From contig OX381717.1 in the NCBI GenBank assembly GCA_947462335.1, positions 19,645,166-19,709,165 of the forward strand: DNA of 64,000 nucleotides, written 5' to 3'. The notes beneath the pieces are model-generated. The model was not told where the DNA came from. It saw only the letters and a list, made by a program, of their open reading frames with translations, and did not search any database. This document shows, in pieces, positions 29,218 to 42,512 of this stretch. A program made the translations under genes and the position numbers. Positions within the stretch are counted from its first letter, which is position 1; each line of letters opens with the position of its first letter. The stretch is from Harmothoe impar (Eukaryota > Annelida > Polychaeta > Phyllodocida > Polynoidae).

Positions 29218-30706
29218 TGGGTGAAGGGTGCAGTGAGCAGTGGGACCAGGTGATCATGCTGTCCTGGCCAGGTGACTTTAGTAGGGGGACCATGAGTCAG
29301 GCTTTGCTTGGAATTAGATAGTCTATAAAAGAATGATAAAACTATGGCACCCTCTTAGATTTTATGATTACATATTGGCTTCTAGGTATACACATTGTGC
29401 AATGGTATCATTGTGTATAGATGTTCCTTTTTTACCCAAAATAGTAGCATGTGGCCTATTCAAGGGGGAGTATACCGTTTTCTGTGGGCACACTGATGGC
29501 AGTCAGTACACTGGTGGGTATCACTAGTACTCAATACTATACCACTGGCAGAGTGCAACTGCTGGTCACACCAGTGCAACTTGTCTAGACCAGAGGACTG
29601 CTGGAAAGGAACAACAAGCAAACTATTTGTTGGTTGCCTGAGCCTTTGTACATGGGGTACTGGTGCTGGGGAATACAGGCTCACAGGGCTAGGATATACC
29701 TGCATGTGGTGGATTCTGTTTGGGGGATTCTAAATATAACTGGAGTGTTATATAAACTCAACAACCCTGCCAGAGAATTTTACGATTTAGGTTGAGTTTG
29801 CTGGCCCTTTTAAAAGGCGTGCATCCATCAATTTCATACTACTCAATTGTGAGTAAAATATACGCGCGGGTATACCCAAGGTGGGGGCAAACGCTGTTAA
29901 AAGGACAAATAGTGAGGGAATTATGAACTAGCGTATGAACTGGTGTTGATATGCCTTGATAACCTCTGCGCCCAAACCAAGGTCGTCCATGACTCCCTGG
30001 GATGCAAATAGACTTTCTTCTAGCATAACTGCTATTTGACAAGCTGCTCATAAACAGTGTGGACGTATTTACCAATACTGTGATCTTATTATATTTTGCG
30101 CTGTGAAATTATATTGTCCTATAAAAATAGATTCTTGCGAATTTTACCGGAAATAAATTCCATGAATTTTTGTTCCACATGAATATTTGACAAAAAAAGT
30201 GGCCAAACGCATGTATGCAAAGCCCCTTTTTTCACCATATTCGCGAAAATCAATACCTGTGAAAATATATTTACATTCCTTTTTCCAAAAATCAATAGAG
30301 GATATCACCATAGTGCATCCTGATGAGGAGTTCAAGATGCATGCCATGACATAGTTACCAACTGCCATCAGCTCATACCCGGGGGGGGCACATAGTTTTT
30401 GGGCAAAACTTTCACCAAAATCCTGCTCTAGAACGAAAATAATATTTTCAGGTTGGCAATAATTTTGGACTCTTCCTTTAGCTATGACAGTCAACTGCGA
30501 TGTGCCAGTCATAGAATTTCAACTTGAATGGATTTGGTGAGACAAAGCCACCACTGAATTTGTTTCTATGAATTGAATATAAGTATGCACACAGTCAGTT
30601 TTTTTGACTTCCTATATCACCACATGAAGTTGACCCTTTTCTTACTTCCAGCTTCAACAACCTTGACCGAGTGACCGCGAGTGACCGCGACACCTATTCA
30701 GACAAC

Positions 30707-32263
30707 ATGTTAGCGTGGAGAAGTTTTTCAGTAGCATTGTACCTTGTTATCAGTGCAGGCTTACACACCACTCACAGTGCCAAAGTTCTCCTTATGCCTT
30801 TTAACCATAAGAGTGACGTCATATACTTCACCAAATTGGGAAGTGCCCTTGTAGAGGACGGACATGAGGTCTGGATATTGACAATGACAAAGTTTGATAC
30901 GGTGGTTGAAAACAGTGGGATCATACCTCTGTTTTTCGATGTGTCAAATGAAGCAGATTTTGCCATTTATATGGGTAAATTCTTCACAGAGTCCCCTGGG
31001 CGGTCTTTAACCTATGAATTTATCACTGAAACTATGTCTATACATGGGAAGTTCTGTGATGAGGTTATGACCAATGCTTCACTCATTGAGAAGATAAAAC
31101 ATGAGCAGTTTGATTTGGCTGCTGTCGATGGATCGTTTCAATACATTTGCATGTACATGATTCCATATAAACTTGACATTCCCTTCATTACTCTCCAGTG
31201 CTTTCAGTTCACATCCTGGGTGGCTGGAGTTACAGGGCTGCCATCGATTGAGCCTGAACTTTTGACCCTTCTCTCAAATAAGATGGATTTCTGGCAGAGG
31301 TTGCAAAATCTAAATGCTTGGATCACATCATACAACAATCCGGGTTCCGTACATTTCAGTGAGTCTCACATGATGAAATATGCTGGGAATAAACCAAAAA
31401 TCACCTTTTCCGAAGTCATGAAGAAATCTGAAATGTTCCTTTTAAATATTGAAATTATGTGCTTGGACTATCCTCGTGTGTCTGCCCCAAACTACAAGTT
31501 CCTTGGTGCATCTTCAGCGTCTCCCCCTCAACCTCTACCGGCTGACCTTGAAGAGTTTGTAAGTAAGGCAGAACATGGCATTGTTGTTATGAGTCTAGGA
31601 ACCCATAAAGCTCTCCATCTGAGATGGCTTGTAATTGGAGAGAAAGTGATGAAGGCTCTGGGTCAGCTGCAACAAAGGGCAATTGTACAATATGACCTTG
31701 ATGATAAACCTCAAGATGTACCCGATAACGTTCTCCTTCAGAAATGGCTGCCACAGAATGATCTTTTAGGTCATGAAAAGACGAAACTTTTTATCACTCA
31801 TGGAGGTAATAATGGGCAAAATGAGGCAGTTTACCATGGGGTACCTTCCCTGGTTATTCCTATGACGATTGATCAGCCCTACTCTGCTGAGAGGGTGGAG
31901 AGGCATGGATACGGGAAACACGTCAAGGATAGGAATACAGTCACCTCAGATGAGCTGTACTATATGATGACTGAGGTTATTTACAATGAGACTTACTCAC
32001 AGAACATCAAGAAGTGTTCTGCTATTGTCCGCAGCATGCCTTCTGCCTCAGAGAAGTTTGTCTTCTGGGTGAACCACATCCTGCAGTTTGGAGGTGCTCA
32101 TCTCAGACCCCCAAGTTTGGACATGCCGCTGTACCAGGTGCTCATGTTGGACATTATGGCCTTCTTTGTAGTGTCAGGTCTTGCCATAGTTTATTCTCGC
32201 CTGTTTATAGTGTATTTGTTCTACATCTATTTTGTAAGAGGCAAGAAGGAGAAAATGAATTAA
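30707..32263 (+). CDS. UDP-glucuronosyltransferase-like glycosyltransferase, single coding exon
   Basis: A 518-residue protein. UGTs move a sugar from a UDP-sugar onto small lipophilic acceptors in the endoplasmic reticulum. Visible features: an N-terminal signal peptide (residues 1-24), an N-terminal acceptor domain with a candidate catalytic His34 in PFNHKSD, and the UGT signature at about 347-390 (WLPQNDLLGH, FITHGGNNGQNEAVYHGVP, IDQ). The C-terminal membrane segment at about 478-510 is followed by a basic tail RGKKEKMN, fitting ER retention. The ATG at 30707 is the first in frame; an upstream GTG at 30671 is not used. Length matches the animal family. An acceptor-like CTTACTTCCAG lies at about 30641-30651, so a 5' non-coding exon is possible. 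The signature has small departures (THGGNNG rather than THGGSNG). Confidence 0.85.
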   Translation: MLAWRSFSVALYLVISAGLHTTHSAKVLLMPFNHKSDVIYFTKLGSALVEDGHEVWILTMTKFDTVVENSGIIPLFFDVSNEADFAIYMGKFFTESPGRSLTYEFITETMSIHGKFCDEVMTNASLIEKIKHEQFDLAAVDGSFQYICMYMIPYKLDIPFITLQCFQFTSWVAGVTGLPSIEPELLTLLSNKMDFWQRLQNLNAWITSYNNPGSVHFSESHMMKYAGNKPKITFSEVMKKSEMFLLNIEIMCLDYPRVSAPNYKFLGASSASPPQPLPADLEEFVSKAEHGIVVMSLGTHKALHLRWLVIGEKVMKALGQLQQRAIVQYDLDDKPQDVPDNVLLQKWLPQNDLLGHEKTKLFITHGGNNGQNEAVYHGVPSLVIPMTIDQPYSAERVERHGYGKHVKDRNTVTSDELYYMMTEVIYNETYSQNIKKCSAIVRSMPSASEKFVFWVNHILQFGGAHLRPPSLDMPLYQVLMLDIMAFFVVSGLAIVYSRLFIVYLFYIYFVRGKKEKMN

Positions 32264-33067
32264 GTTTTCATGAGTGCTTCTACCGTATCATTTTTATTGA
32301 ACAAAACCTTGGACTGATGCCCCCTAACTGAGAGCTTCCTGACAAAATGCTTGCTAAGAGGGTAAATCCACTTATGTAAATCAACCAGATCGGATGAACC
32401 TTCATGGATGAATCTTGTCCTATCCGACAGATTCACATTAGTGGATCCACCCTTCAAATGTGAATCCCCCCATTTATATTATTTGATATCATACCATTTC
32501 CTGCATTTTCCCTGACATGAATCCTCTAGCTTGGTTGTCATTAATTTGTCCGTATAATGTCAGCAAAAAACAAAACTTTGCTTAATGTTAATGCTGAATG
32601 AGTTGTATGGTGATACTTCTTCGATGTACGCTACATGCTAATGTACGACCCTGGAAATGGGCTGATGCAAGAAAAAAAAAATTGTTTTCATTTCAGATTT
32701 AAAAAAAAAAGCAGGCTGATATGTACTGCCACATGCTAAATTGTTTGGACATATTTTTCAACAAGAGGTTTTTTGGAGTGCTTTTAAACGTGTTTTATGA
32801 AGTTTTCTTCAAAGGGGTTGGAAATCATTTAAATAGTGCCTCTGGTCAACAAGAGATGTTATTCTATCACTCTTTCTATTGCACACTTTATGACACAATG
32901 ATATCTTGCCAATAAAAGGTGACTGATGGACCTATGATTTATTTATTTTTTTTCCATATTTCTATGAGACTCTCGTGTATATCATATATTATACTTTACT
33001 CTAATCATATTCACTTTTCTGCACGTTGATGTGCATTATTTTATCTGCAATCCGTGGATACAAAACC

Positions 33068-33175
33068 CCCAGTGGGCACAAAATACTGATAACTGTTGAA
33101 CTAACGTTGAATAAACATTGAACCAATATTGGCAACCATTAACCAATGTTGATCCGATGCTGTTTGCCCACTTGG
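33068..33175. repeat. Short dispersed repeat with CCCAGTGGGCACA end, copy 1
   Basis: Begins CCCAGTGGGCACAAAAT, contains tandem AACGTTGAA/ACATTGAA-type blocks and ends in an inverted GTTTGCCCACTTGG. A second copy is at 42513-42621. Confidence 0.65.
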
Positions 33176-33482
33176 ACATTGTTCTTTAACTTTTTAGATA
33201 TGTTTGGTTCTTTTGAGATTGCATGCAAAGCTAAGATGCATTCACAATTACCTTTGAATATATGTTAGTCAGGTGAATATGTAACTGAGATGGCAGCATT
33301 CGAAAATTGAAGGAAACATTCTTCTTAAACAATTATTGGCATGCTAGGACATTTTAGTGCCGTTCAAGGCTTCGAAAGAAACTTTTTTGAAAATGGCGTT
33401 AGCACAATTTTGAGGTTTCCTGACTCATACTGACACAAGGGATCATAGTTCAATAGAATCCTCCAGGAGGGGTTAACAGGAT

Positions 33483-35630
33483 TTAGAGTATAATAACATC
33501 ACATAGCTGCAGAGTACAGGGTGGGTTGCCTCTGAGGTACATCCCCTCACACACCCCTAGGGCACAGGTGCAGTCAAACACCTCACTACTCAGCTCTAAC
33601 TCTTCAGAACTCTCCATAAGTTGACACTTATCAAAGGAACCGTTCATCGACATCATTCTGTATGGTGGAGTCAGTTTGACCATGGGGTAAAGCTCCTGTG
33701 CGTCATATAGAGGACAAGATGAGTCACGTTTAGTTATAATGGTCACTGTCACAGTGTCCTTCACAATCACAGGTACCGGAATAAAGAGAATGATCGATTG
33801 ATTTTCTAGTAGAGTCACACATGTAGTTGTGTCATTGTCACTGACTTCGCTGACTTTTGTCAAGTGAGGTTTTCCTGCTCGTCTCATTATTGCCACATCT
33901 GGCCCAGGTTCACAATCTGAAACGTAACATAGCAACCTGTATTTATTTCATAGATGTTCCATCAAGGACTGCATGATGCCCAATGTATCATGTTAATTTG
34001 TATTCAAGAGACACTAACAATGTTGCCATTTTGCGTTGTTTAAACTAACGGGTTAAACAGTTTCAAGCTGGAAGAGAACATGGGCCTTTTCACAGTCTTT
34101 ATCACTCACCCAAGTGAAACATAATCTAGCCAAAATGATTGACATATTCCACACACTATTTACTATTTCTGCATGCATGTTAAGCTATATTGTAAGGCAT
34201 TAACACTGCATAATTATGTGTATTTAAGCAAATTTAAGATGCCTTAAAAGAAAAGACCAGCCTACTGTCATGTGGTGTCATATAAGAAGTGTAAATGTAG
34301 ATGAGCTGCATTCCAACATACAAACTGTCAGAGTATGCACTAGTAGTATTTAAACATGAAATAAAGGTGGACAACAGTGAGGTCACAAGAGAACAGAAAT
34401 GTACTAGACACGCTCAGCCCATCTCTATTGATTGGTCTAGACACCACTGTAATGACTCCTTGATTGGTTGGTCGGTAATCTACATCACTTTTAGCCTGCC
34501 TTGATGGCCAATTAAGGGCCACTCATAGGTCAATCATAGGACTGTCTATTTGCAGGCGAGTTTGTGCCATATATGTTTGTCTGTTTGAAACCTTTTTTTG
34601 TGGCCTTCATGATAACGTTTTGCATGAAATGAAAAGAAAAATGGGTTTATAACTATTTTATTTAGACAATGAATAAGTCCATAATCGTACATCGACTGTC
34701 TGGTAGACTATTCATGGCAGTAGAATGCAGTGTATATGTATAGGATTTGTATGGCTGGACTCATTTCTGTTCTCTTATGACGTCACTGTTGTCCTCCTTT
34801 ATTTCATGTTTAAATACTACTAGTGCATACTTTTAAAGTTTGCCCTCAAAATATTGCTTTTCAATACCAATACTACAGATAGAAGGTGACAAGGAATTTG
34901 GCTGGTCTTTTCTTCTAAAGGCACACTTGAAGAGGCTTTAAGTTTATTAATACCATGTAAATGTCCCAGAAAGGTCATAATAGCAATTAAATGGCTTTGA
35001 GGGTCATCTACCCGAGGTAAATGTACTTAAAATGTTTCTTGAAGCATTTTTCAATTCACTCAAATGCAAACAATCATGCAGTGTAATCAATACATTGGTG
35101 GGTTGTGATACAAGGAAGCAATAAATTCTACATACCACAACCAGTTAACTCCAGCTTGAAACAAGGATAGAGGGATGCTGCGGTGAGTACCTCTACTTTA
35201 AAAAAACGTCCAATGACAGGATGTTCTAGCTGAAGTGGCACAATGGTACTCCACGCTGGCCCACCGGGGGGGTGGGATATAAATATCTGGTAGAATAGAG
35301 GAAGGCTAAAATGTGAAAAACATTGAGAACAGCTAAAAAGCCGTAGAGCTCAACATCAATGTGCCTGACTACTGATAGTTGATAGGAGAGACTATTTGTT
35401 AGAAACTATTTGCCTGGGATCCATATTTATGGATTTGGGGGGGGGGGGGGGCAACTAGTTGCCTCCTATCTTTTGCGGGCTAGCAATTAGTTGCTAGCAA
35501 TAAGTTGCCAGCAGCTAGTTGCCTCGTGTAACTCGACCTATTATAGAGTGTGCACTGCACTTTGGAAGTTTGGCAACTTCGGCCCGGATTTACACAACAG
35601 TGACATACCTAGTCAGTATTTTTTTTGGCT

Positions 35631-35697
<67 letters not shown>

Positions 35698-38600
35698 CCT
35701 ACCCGGGTGGCATTGTTCTCGCTGTAAGTGACATACTCTGTAGCAGCAAGCCGGTAATGTAGCTGGAAGGTGTGAGGACCGTTGTACTGCGATTGATAAG
35801 CCGCTCCTCTTGATAAGATCATGTGCAAACGAAAGTTCACACCTGATTGTTGTATGAAGAAACAGGTTATTTAGTTACAGGTTCAAATTAAAGAAAGGAC
35901 ATTTCTTTAACGTTAGACATGTGTAGTACACCAGCTTATGGTATGGCATTGTTTTTTTGGGGTAGAGTGTTGGCAACATAGCTAATTATGATCTAGAAAT
36001 GATGAGGATTAATAATTTTGATGTTGCCAATTTTTCCTAGCATGCCTAGGGGGTGTAATTGGCCAAAATCCAAGATGGCAACCAGATCTTCAAAAATCAA
36101 TCAATCATAGCAAGAATAGTGATTCTAGGTGTCATTTGGTTTTACCTACCTCCCCCCCCTAAATCTACCCTAGGGAATCCATTGGTATTATTGGTTTGTT
36201 GTAAGGACACATGGTTGCCTAGCAACAGCCACTATTATTGCATATTTCCTTAGCAACTGAGATTTATCCACTCCCAACGCTATTTTAAAGTATGCCTCCT
36301 CCACTAAAAAAAACCCTTAGGAATGAATTGGTGTTATTGGCTTGTTGCTAGGACAAATGCCTTTATATTGTATATTTCTTTAGCAACCAAAGTTTATCCA
36401 CTCCCATTGTTATTCTAAAGTCTGGCAATCACCTATTAAAACCTACAGTAAGAACTATAGGCCTAACATCAAGGCAGAGTATAAGGTATGCCCACCTCCC
36501 TTGAGGAATACATTGGTGTTTCTAATTATTGCTAGGACATCTGCTTGCCTTACAACATTGACTCCTATTGTGCATTTCCCTAGCAACTTAAGTTTATCCA
36601 TTCCCAAAGCTATTTGAAGTATACCTCTCCCCATGAATTGACCCTGAGGATTGCATTAGTGCTTTTGGTGTGTTGTTTCAGTATTTTCTTGAAGTATAAT
36701 TCTAATAATCTATATTCAAAAGGGATGTATCACAATTACGGGCATCCCTATAACGTGTGAGTTAACTCCTTAACTACTGGCCTCTAAAAACTAATTTGGC
36801 CCTTAACCACTGGTCCTATGCCATGAACATATGATATTGACATACATGTGCTGCCCTGGGCTAGTGGCTAAGGAGTGAAATATGTTGTATTGAATTTGGA
36901 ATTTTCGATTCTCGGTACTTTAGATGCTGCCTGCTGCCCAGTGGCAGCAGCGGCCATAAAAGGTTTAACTTGGCTTTGCATAGCTACAAAATTAAGAAAG
37001 AAAGTACAGAAAACTTTAGAAAACATTTCCCATTTATGTAGCTTATACATGAAATCATAAAATAGTCCTCGCTAGACATATCTGGAAATACAAGTGGATT
37101 TATAGTTAATTTTGAACATTTGACTTTTAAAGTGTTAGGCTAAACCATTTCAGGGTGATATCAGTATTTGATGGTCCATGGCTCGAGGTCATGGGCCATG
37201 ATTCAATGCAGCAGTTTACGAGTCGAGTTCTAGGTAAGTTTGTAACCCAAGTACCAAAAGAAAATGGAAAAATTTGACCTACGGACATAATTTTAAGAGC
37301 ATGTAACCTTCAACACACCTCTTGCCTCATTGGATCCTCCACTGCATAAACATTGGCCTTTTAGCATTGCTTGAACTGCTTAAGGTTACCCTTCAAACCC
37401 CCAGCGCCTTTACATAGCCCTTTATATAGGGCTGAGCGCCTGTCCTGGCTCCACTCCAACTGTTGCCAGAGGGGTACCAAGCTTTGGGCTTTTAACTGGC
37501 TTTAATTACACGAAATGTCTCTTAAAACTTTAAGCCGCTAAAGCGGTGAATTTAAGAAAAAAAAAGTGTGTGTGAATGCCAACGCTCATGCAGTGCTCCC
37601 ACTGGCTTTGAATATACATCATGTGCTCCGTGAAGTATTTACCTAAATCTATTTGCACCCAGGCAGGCATGCTCCTCATCACCCAGCCACTGAGTGGTGC
37701 CGTGAAACGTACAAATGCAGGCGGCATGGCTGAGGATTGGGATGGCATCCCTGTAAATGCCGAGTCGGGTATGATGGTTTTACTCGCTAGACCTTTCCTA
37801 CGTATGCTGCAGTCTGTTACTGTATGGAGAAATACAGGTTGTACAGACATTTAAGGCCAAAAAAAAGGTTTGTTTCAGGTCACCCGACCGACCCGATCCA
37901 AACAGGGCCGACCTACGTTTTTTTAATGCAATTTTGAATTTTGTATTTTTACCCTTTTTGGTCAATTTTCGGGTCTTCGGAGCGGCTGGCCTGTACTTTT
38001 ATGTTTTAAAAAATAAAGTTTAAAAAAAATCCGACCTACCGACCCGACATTTTCTTGCCATGTTAACTGAAACAAACCTTCTTTTTTTTTTGGCCCAATT
38101 ATACATACTGTATTCTACCTCATAAGTGCCCTGAGCGCCATGTTGCTACTCAATGTAAAGTAATTTAGAGACGGTATGATGCATATGAATACAGGACTAA
38201 GTTGTCCAGGGCTGCATTCATGCATCATGCATACATTGATATTCTTTATGTTCCGGACCGTAGTCAATTGAGGCTAACAACTTAGTCACTCGTGGTTAAC
38301 CTGACTAGTTATATTGGCCCGCTATATGCCCAACCACGGTTAGTTGATACTGGCCAATGCACCTTTGTCTTTTCATTTCTATGAGTATAAGGCATACTGT
38401 AAACGTAGATATTTTTGCATGTATTAATTTTCATAACAATTTCGTGTGTATTTAAATTCACAATTTTTGGATTTTTCATTTCTGTGAAAATTGCTAAAAT
38501 ATGTCTTAACCATTTCTAAATATCACCCATTCATTTCTAGTTATGCATGATTAAAGCCCTTTCACTGCACCCTTAAGCACTACTGCAACCAGGTGTGGCG

Positions 38601-41600
38601 CATTAAACCATCATGCCATCCTTAAATGGTTAATTCATTTCTGTACCTTCTAGGCTGAAGACGGTGACGCTGAGTGAAGGGACAAACACTTGTTTGAATC
38701 CTGGTGTGACGCGCGCATACATGTTATATGCTCCTGTGTATAGCAGCCAGGTGGACCGTCCTGGTGAGGGATCAAAGCAAAAAAGAGAAAAGAAACAGTG
38801 TCAAAATGGAGTCCAGGTTAATCGCCTCCAGAATGTCTAATGGAGTCTAGGTGACTCCCTGGTCGATCTAACAGAGTCACCTGGGGGAGTCACATAGTTC
38901 TCTGACTCACCTAAGGCAGCCAAATAAAGGGCGTCATTCTGAAGGCAACCTGGACTCCCTTTTGATGCTGTTTTTTTCTCTGTGCACACAAAGATAACAC
39001 ACACACATCCTTGCACACATTCAGTTTCTATGCCGTAATTTCTAGCAAACAAACCGCAGCTAGTTCTTTAGGCAGATCGCCAGTGTGTCTTATAGAAGCA
39101 GGAGAAGGTCAGGGTGCAGCTTATATACCCGAGTTTTTAGATGTATGATACAGCATTAAAGTCACCATACTCGGACCTCCTGTTATTGGCCAGTAACAGC
39201 TCAGAAAGAGGGTCACATGAGGGTCATGGGATTTTACAGTTTATTACTTTGAAAATACAAGATTCACCATGCTTAAGTATAGGAACGGCCGTATTCTATG
39301 CCCCCCATGGAATACAATGTGGCTATATTGAATGGGCTAAGAAAAAAGCCTTCCCTTCATTAAATGGCTTCGAATAAAAAAATAAATGCAAATGCCAACT
39401 ACATTGATAACTCTCTGACATATTTCACTCGTGGGGGTTGTGGCATATCCAACTTAGCCTGCGACTTCATGGGATGTGGCTCCAGCCCCAACTCGTGAAA
39501 TACGGCAGAGATGGTATCAATGGGCACTGGCATTTGTTCTTATTCTACCTATTGACCATAACTGGCCTATAAGATCCAATCTGAGAAAAAAATGGAGGGT
39601 ATGATTATCCATGGAATAGTTAGAAAGGGATGTATGGTCTCAGCACACATCCTGGATGAACTTTAAGCAGATTACATTTTGAATTTTGAATCCCAATCAT
39701 GAGATACACTTCATGAGTATAAGATGAAATACAACCCCGGGGAGTAATTCACCGGTGCTCCTTTGGTGCATAATGCCGACCCTTTGTAAATGTCTCAACC
39801 CTGCAGGGTTGGCATGATGCTTGAATGCAACACTGGTGAGTTACTCGCCAGGGCTGCATACAGGCATCATGACCACCAAGGGCATGATGCATTAATGCAT
39901 TATGCTGTACTTAAAGCTTTAAGTAACCTCCTTTCTGCAGTTTAGTACCTAAACCTTCATCGGCTGTACGGGTTATTATAATTATAATAAATATATTTGA
40001 CTCATGGTTATAAATACAGAAAAATGTCAATCAAGATATCATTTATATTTTTGTAGCAATATGCTGATAAACATTTGATGAACGTTTTGATTTTAACCTT
40101 ACCATAAGCTATAGCTGCCCCTATGGTGTGGGATGCAGTTGTTGTCCGTGAGAATGTTGCCACTGGTCTATCATCAGTAGAGGAGGTAAAAGCCGCAAGT
40201 CCAGCTATGGAATGAAAAATTATATCACGATATTTTCCAGCTCATAGGTGTGGACAGTATTTGTCAAAGTAAAAGTACTATAGACCAATGCAGCAAGAAT
40301 GGTTATATGTGTGTATTTTCCTGGCACAGTCCAGAAATATCCCAAACTTTATGAACAACTTTTCGTAGAAATCACCCTTTCTTGCTGCATTGGTCTATAG
40401 ATGCAGTACATTATTTTACAGACTACTCTAAACTTTATTTAGGTCGTATGTCTTTATAGGTTTTGCCTTATTAATAATAGGACCAGGTAATAACATAATT
40501 TGTTCTTGATATTTCCTGAGAAGGAAAGGATCCTACACACACTTGGATTGCGTGGGAGGAGGGGAACCTTTTTAGCGTTATTGGAACATGAATATAAAAA
40601 ATTAATCATTGGGAAAACAAGCTATCATATGGAAGTGCACCCTGAGCACAAATGCGATTAATACCTCGATCTTATTGTACTTACAAATAACTCAGAAATA
40701 AAAGATAAATGTTTGTAAAAAAAAGAAAAAGATTTACGATCATTAAATTGTAGCCCCTTTGTCTGTGTTTTTCGATATTTCAAAAACCATATTTAACACA
40801 TTTGGAAATATGATTTGAAAAAAATATGTTGCATATGATTTCTATTGTGATCTAAGTCAGATGAAAGTCAGAACGCATGCATACAAGCACACCTAAATAA
40901 AACCCCTTTTAACACTGTGTCCCAATACACTTTACATACATGTGTTTTTGTAATGTATGCCTGGTCTCATGAAAACAAATGGAATTAACCTAAAAGAAAG
41001 AACCTTAGAGTATGATGTTATTCTAATAGGCATACAATAGAAGGTCAGTCTCATGACTTTGTAATAATTGGATCATCTTTGACGGGGTGACACCTTTGAC
41101 CGTGTGACATCTTTGACCGGGTGACGTCTTTGACCGGGAAACTTTTTTACAGAATAAATTAGACCTGTATAGTAAGAAATGGGTGGAAAAAGTCAAAGGA
41201 TATTGTCACAATATATGAAATGAAATTGATTAAAAAAATGTATATTTATAGGTAGCCCCTTTTCCATGCAACATAGCATAATGTTATAGTTTTTCCTCTG
41301 CCCGGTCAAAGACTTCACTTTCTATGTTATGTGGAATTTGAAGAGCTACACTGTTCAAAGTGTTGTGCAATAATTATCCACATATCTTTACAAATAGTAG
41401 AGATATGGGAAACAATTAAAAAATTAAAAAGGACCTTTTCTTGCCTCCTGGTCAAAGACGTCACCAGGTCAAAGACGTCACCCGGTCAAAGACGATCCAA
41501 TTGTTACAAAGTCTGAGACTGAGCCAGTAATAAATCAAAGACACTGAGACAGCGTAGGCCGAATATATATTCATGATGTGAGAACAATGCAAAGGCCATA

Positions 41601-41744
41601 TACACTGGGCAGAAGATGGGACACATTTGAAACAAACCTCCTATTATAATTTAGGATTCTATCAAGGCATATGTGTCCGGACTCACCTTGCAAAGCTCCA
41701 ACTGTGACTAATAAAAAAGAGAGAGTTATTAGTAAAAGCTCCAT
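33483..41744 (-). CDS. Secreted F5/8 type C (discoidin) domain protein, copy C (complete)
   Basis: Seven exons with AG/GT borders: 41687-41744, 40103-40204, 38647-38760, 37643-37819, 35703-35842, 35136-35286 and 33483-33916, totalling 1176 bp (391 residues). Exon 1 is a signal peptide (MELLLITLSFLLVTVGALQ). Exons 2-3 give an unassigned region. Exons 4-6 encode one F5/8C domain with IPDSAFTGM, GWVMRSMPAWVQIDLG, GVNFRLHMIL and the closing LELTGCG. Exon 7 encodes a Cys-rich end (CTCALGVCEGMY, NPPCTLQLC) with no family I know. Exon lengths equal those of copy B except exon 7, which is 6 bp longer. Exons 2-4 are symmetrical (phase 1-1). Secretion is inferred from the signal peptide. Ligand unknown. 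Confidence 0.8.
34243..34925. mobile_element. Foldback/MITE element with long inverted arms
   Basis: Arms of about 160-170 bp pair across 680 bp: CCTTAAAAGAAAAGACCAGCC on the left against GGCTGGTCTTTTCTTCTAAAGG on the right, and GCACTAGTAGTATTTAAACATG against CATGTTTAAATACTACTAGTGC. It lies in intron 6 of copy C, the same intron that holds element 1 in copy B. Confidence 0.75.
35634..35694. repeat. (TA)n microsatellite
   Basis: About 60 bp of TA repeats directly beside the donor of exon 5 of copy C; the copy A microsatellite also lies in an intron of its family. Confidence 0.9.
36182..36670. repeat. Degenerate tandem repeat of about 145-180 bp with GTTGCCTAGCAAC
   Basis: Three to four diverged units, each with TTGGTRTTATTGG, GTTGCTAGGACA and CCTTAGCAAC. 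One unit carries the perfect palindrome GTTGCCTAGCAAC (36213-36225), which resembles an RFX X-box. A related array is at 62470-62800. Confidence 0.6.
37855..38095. mobile_element. MITE with GGCC(A)nGGTTTGTTTCAG ends
   Basis: About 240 bp in intron 3 of copy C; ends GGCC-A-run-GGTTTGTTTCAG and CTGAAACAAACC-T-run-GGCC are inverted. No coding capacity. Confidence 0.75.
40279..40399. mobile_element. Short inverted-repeat element
   Basis: TATAGACCAATGCAGCAAGAA on the left pairs with TTCTTGCTGCATTGGTCTATA on the right, about 120 bp in total; one arm-like copy also appears near 45463. Confidence 0.7.
41043..41525. mobile_element. MITE with tandem GTCTTTGACCGGGTGAC arrays in its ends
   Basis: About 480 bp in intron 1 of copy C. 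Left end GGTCAGTCTCATGACTTTGTA followed by four GTCTTTGACC-type units; right end is three inverted units then TTACAAAGTCTGAGACTGAGCC. No coding capacity. Confidence 0.75.
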
Positions 41745-42512
41745 GTCTTGTGGCTGTTATATGAACCTGTGTAGGTACTATTTACTTCTGTAATGTGCCA
41801 GTGTTAAAGCTATGTGGACTTCAATCAGAAAAACATCATTGGTTATTTACATCCATTGTATCTGTTAAGTGCTAATATCATTGAATATACATGTTGCTGA
41901 CTAAATGGTTCTGTGTGACTTGAATAATACATGTGTTTCTGTTAGCAGCAATATGTTAACGTAAGGGACAGAGTGTTGGCACGAGTTACCATGCGGCCAT
42001 ATTATACTCCTTGTTAACCACAGGCTTCAATTGGCCACTTATTCGAGAGTTACCTAGTAGCTATAAGTAATAGGATAAAGGCTTGCAGGACATGAGCCTA
42101 CAATAGTGTTTTGACGACAAAGGCCATGGCGCATAAAAGGGTCAAGATGGGTCACAGCCATTGCATCCTTCTGTGCATATAGCTTATAATGGTCAGAATA
42201 ATGCCATTTTTGATAGGCTCATGCTCCGCTCATTTCTCTACACCCAAATAAATTTCTTGACAATTTTGAGTGAAATGGAGCTTTTTAGAGCACTTTTATA
42301 TTTTGATGTAATAATTATATGTATTTTTGGCATTTTCTAACATTCTTCAGGAGCTTTCATTTATGAAGTAATAAATGGCATTTTAGAGAGCACCAAAGTG
42401 AACAAATTTCTTTAATATATCCAATGCTACATGGTGAGATAATCTGATATGCAGATTGTTGGGAATTTACCTATAATGCAATACTTCAAAGATTAATTTG
42501 ATATAGTCCATT

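Larger units (their letters stand above)
23511..30706. other. Intergenic region between copy B and the UGT gene
   Basis: No gene that I can support. It holds a minisatellite (24303-24565), two MITE-like elements (26667-27290 and 28721-29217), a CGACACGG-type tandem patch near 27565-27745, and AT-rich sequence with frequent stops. A dispersed repeat with GGCTGAG/CTGTCCCGACTCGACTCC-type sequence sits near 24585-24660. Confidence 0.55.

Noticed and set aside
30671..30706. Longer N-terminal frame of the UGT gene beginning at 30671
   Set aside because: The codon is GTG; animal genes start at ATG, and the ATG at 30707 is followed at once by a signal peptide.
35491..35840. Tyr-Ile repeat ORFs on both strands
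   Set aside because: They are translations of the (TA)n microsatellite; only the exon 5 part (35703-35842, minus) is real coding sequence.
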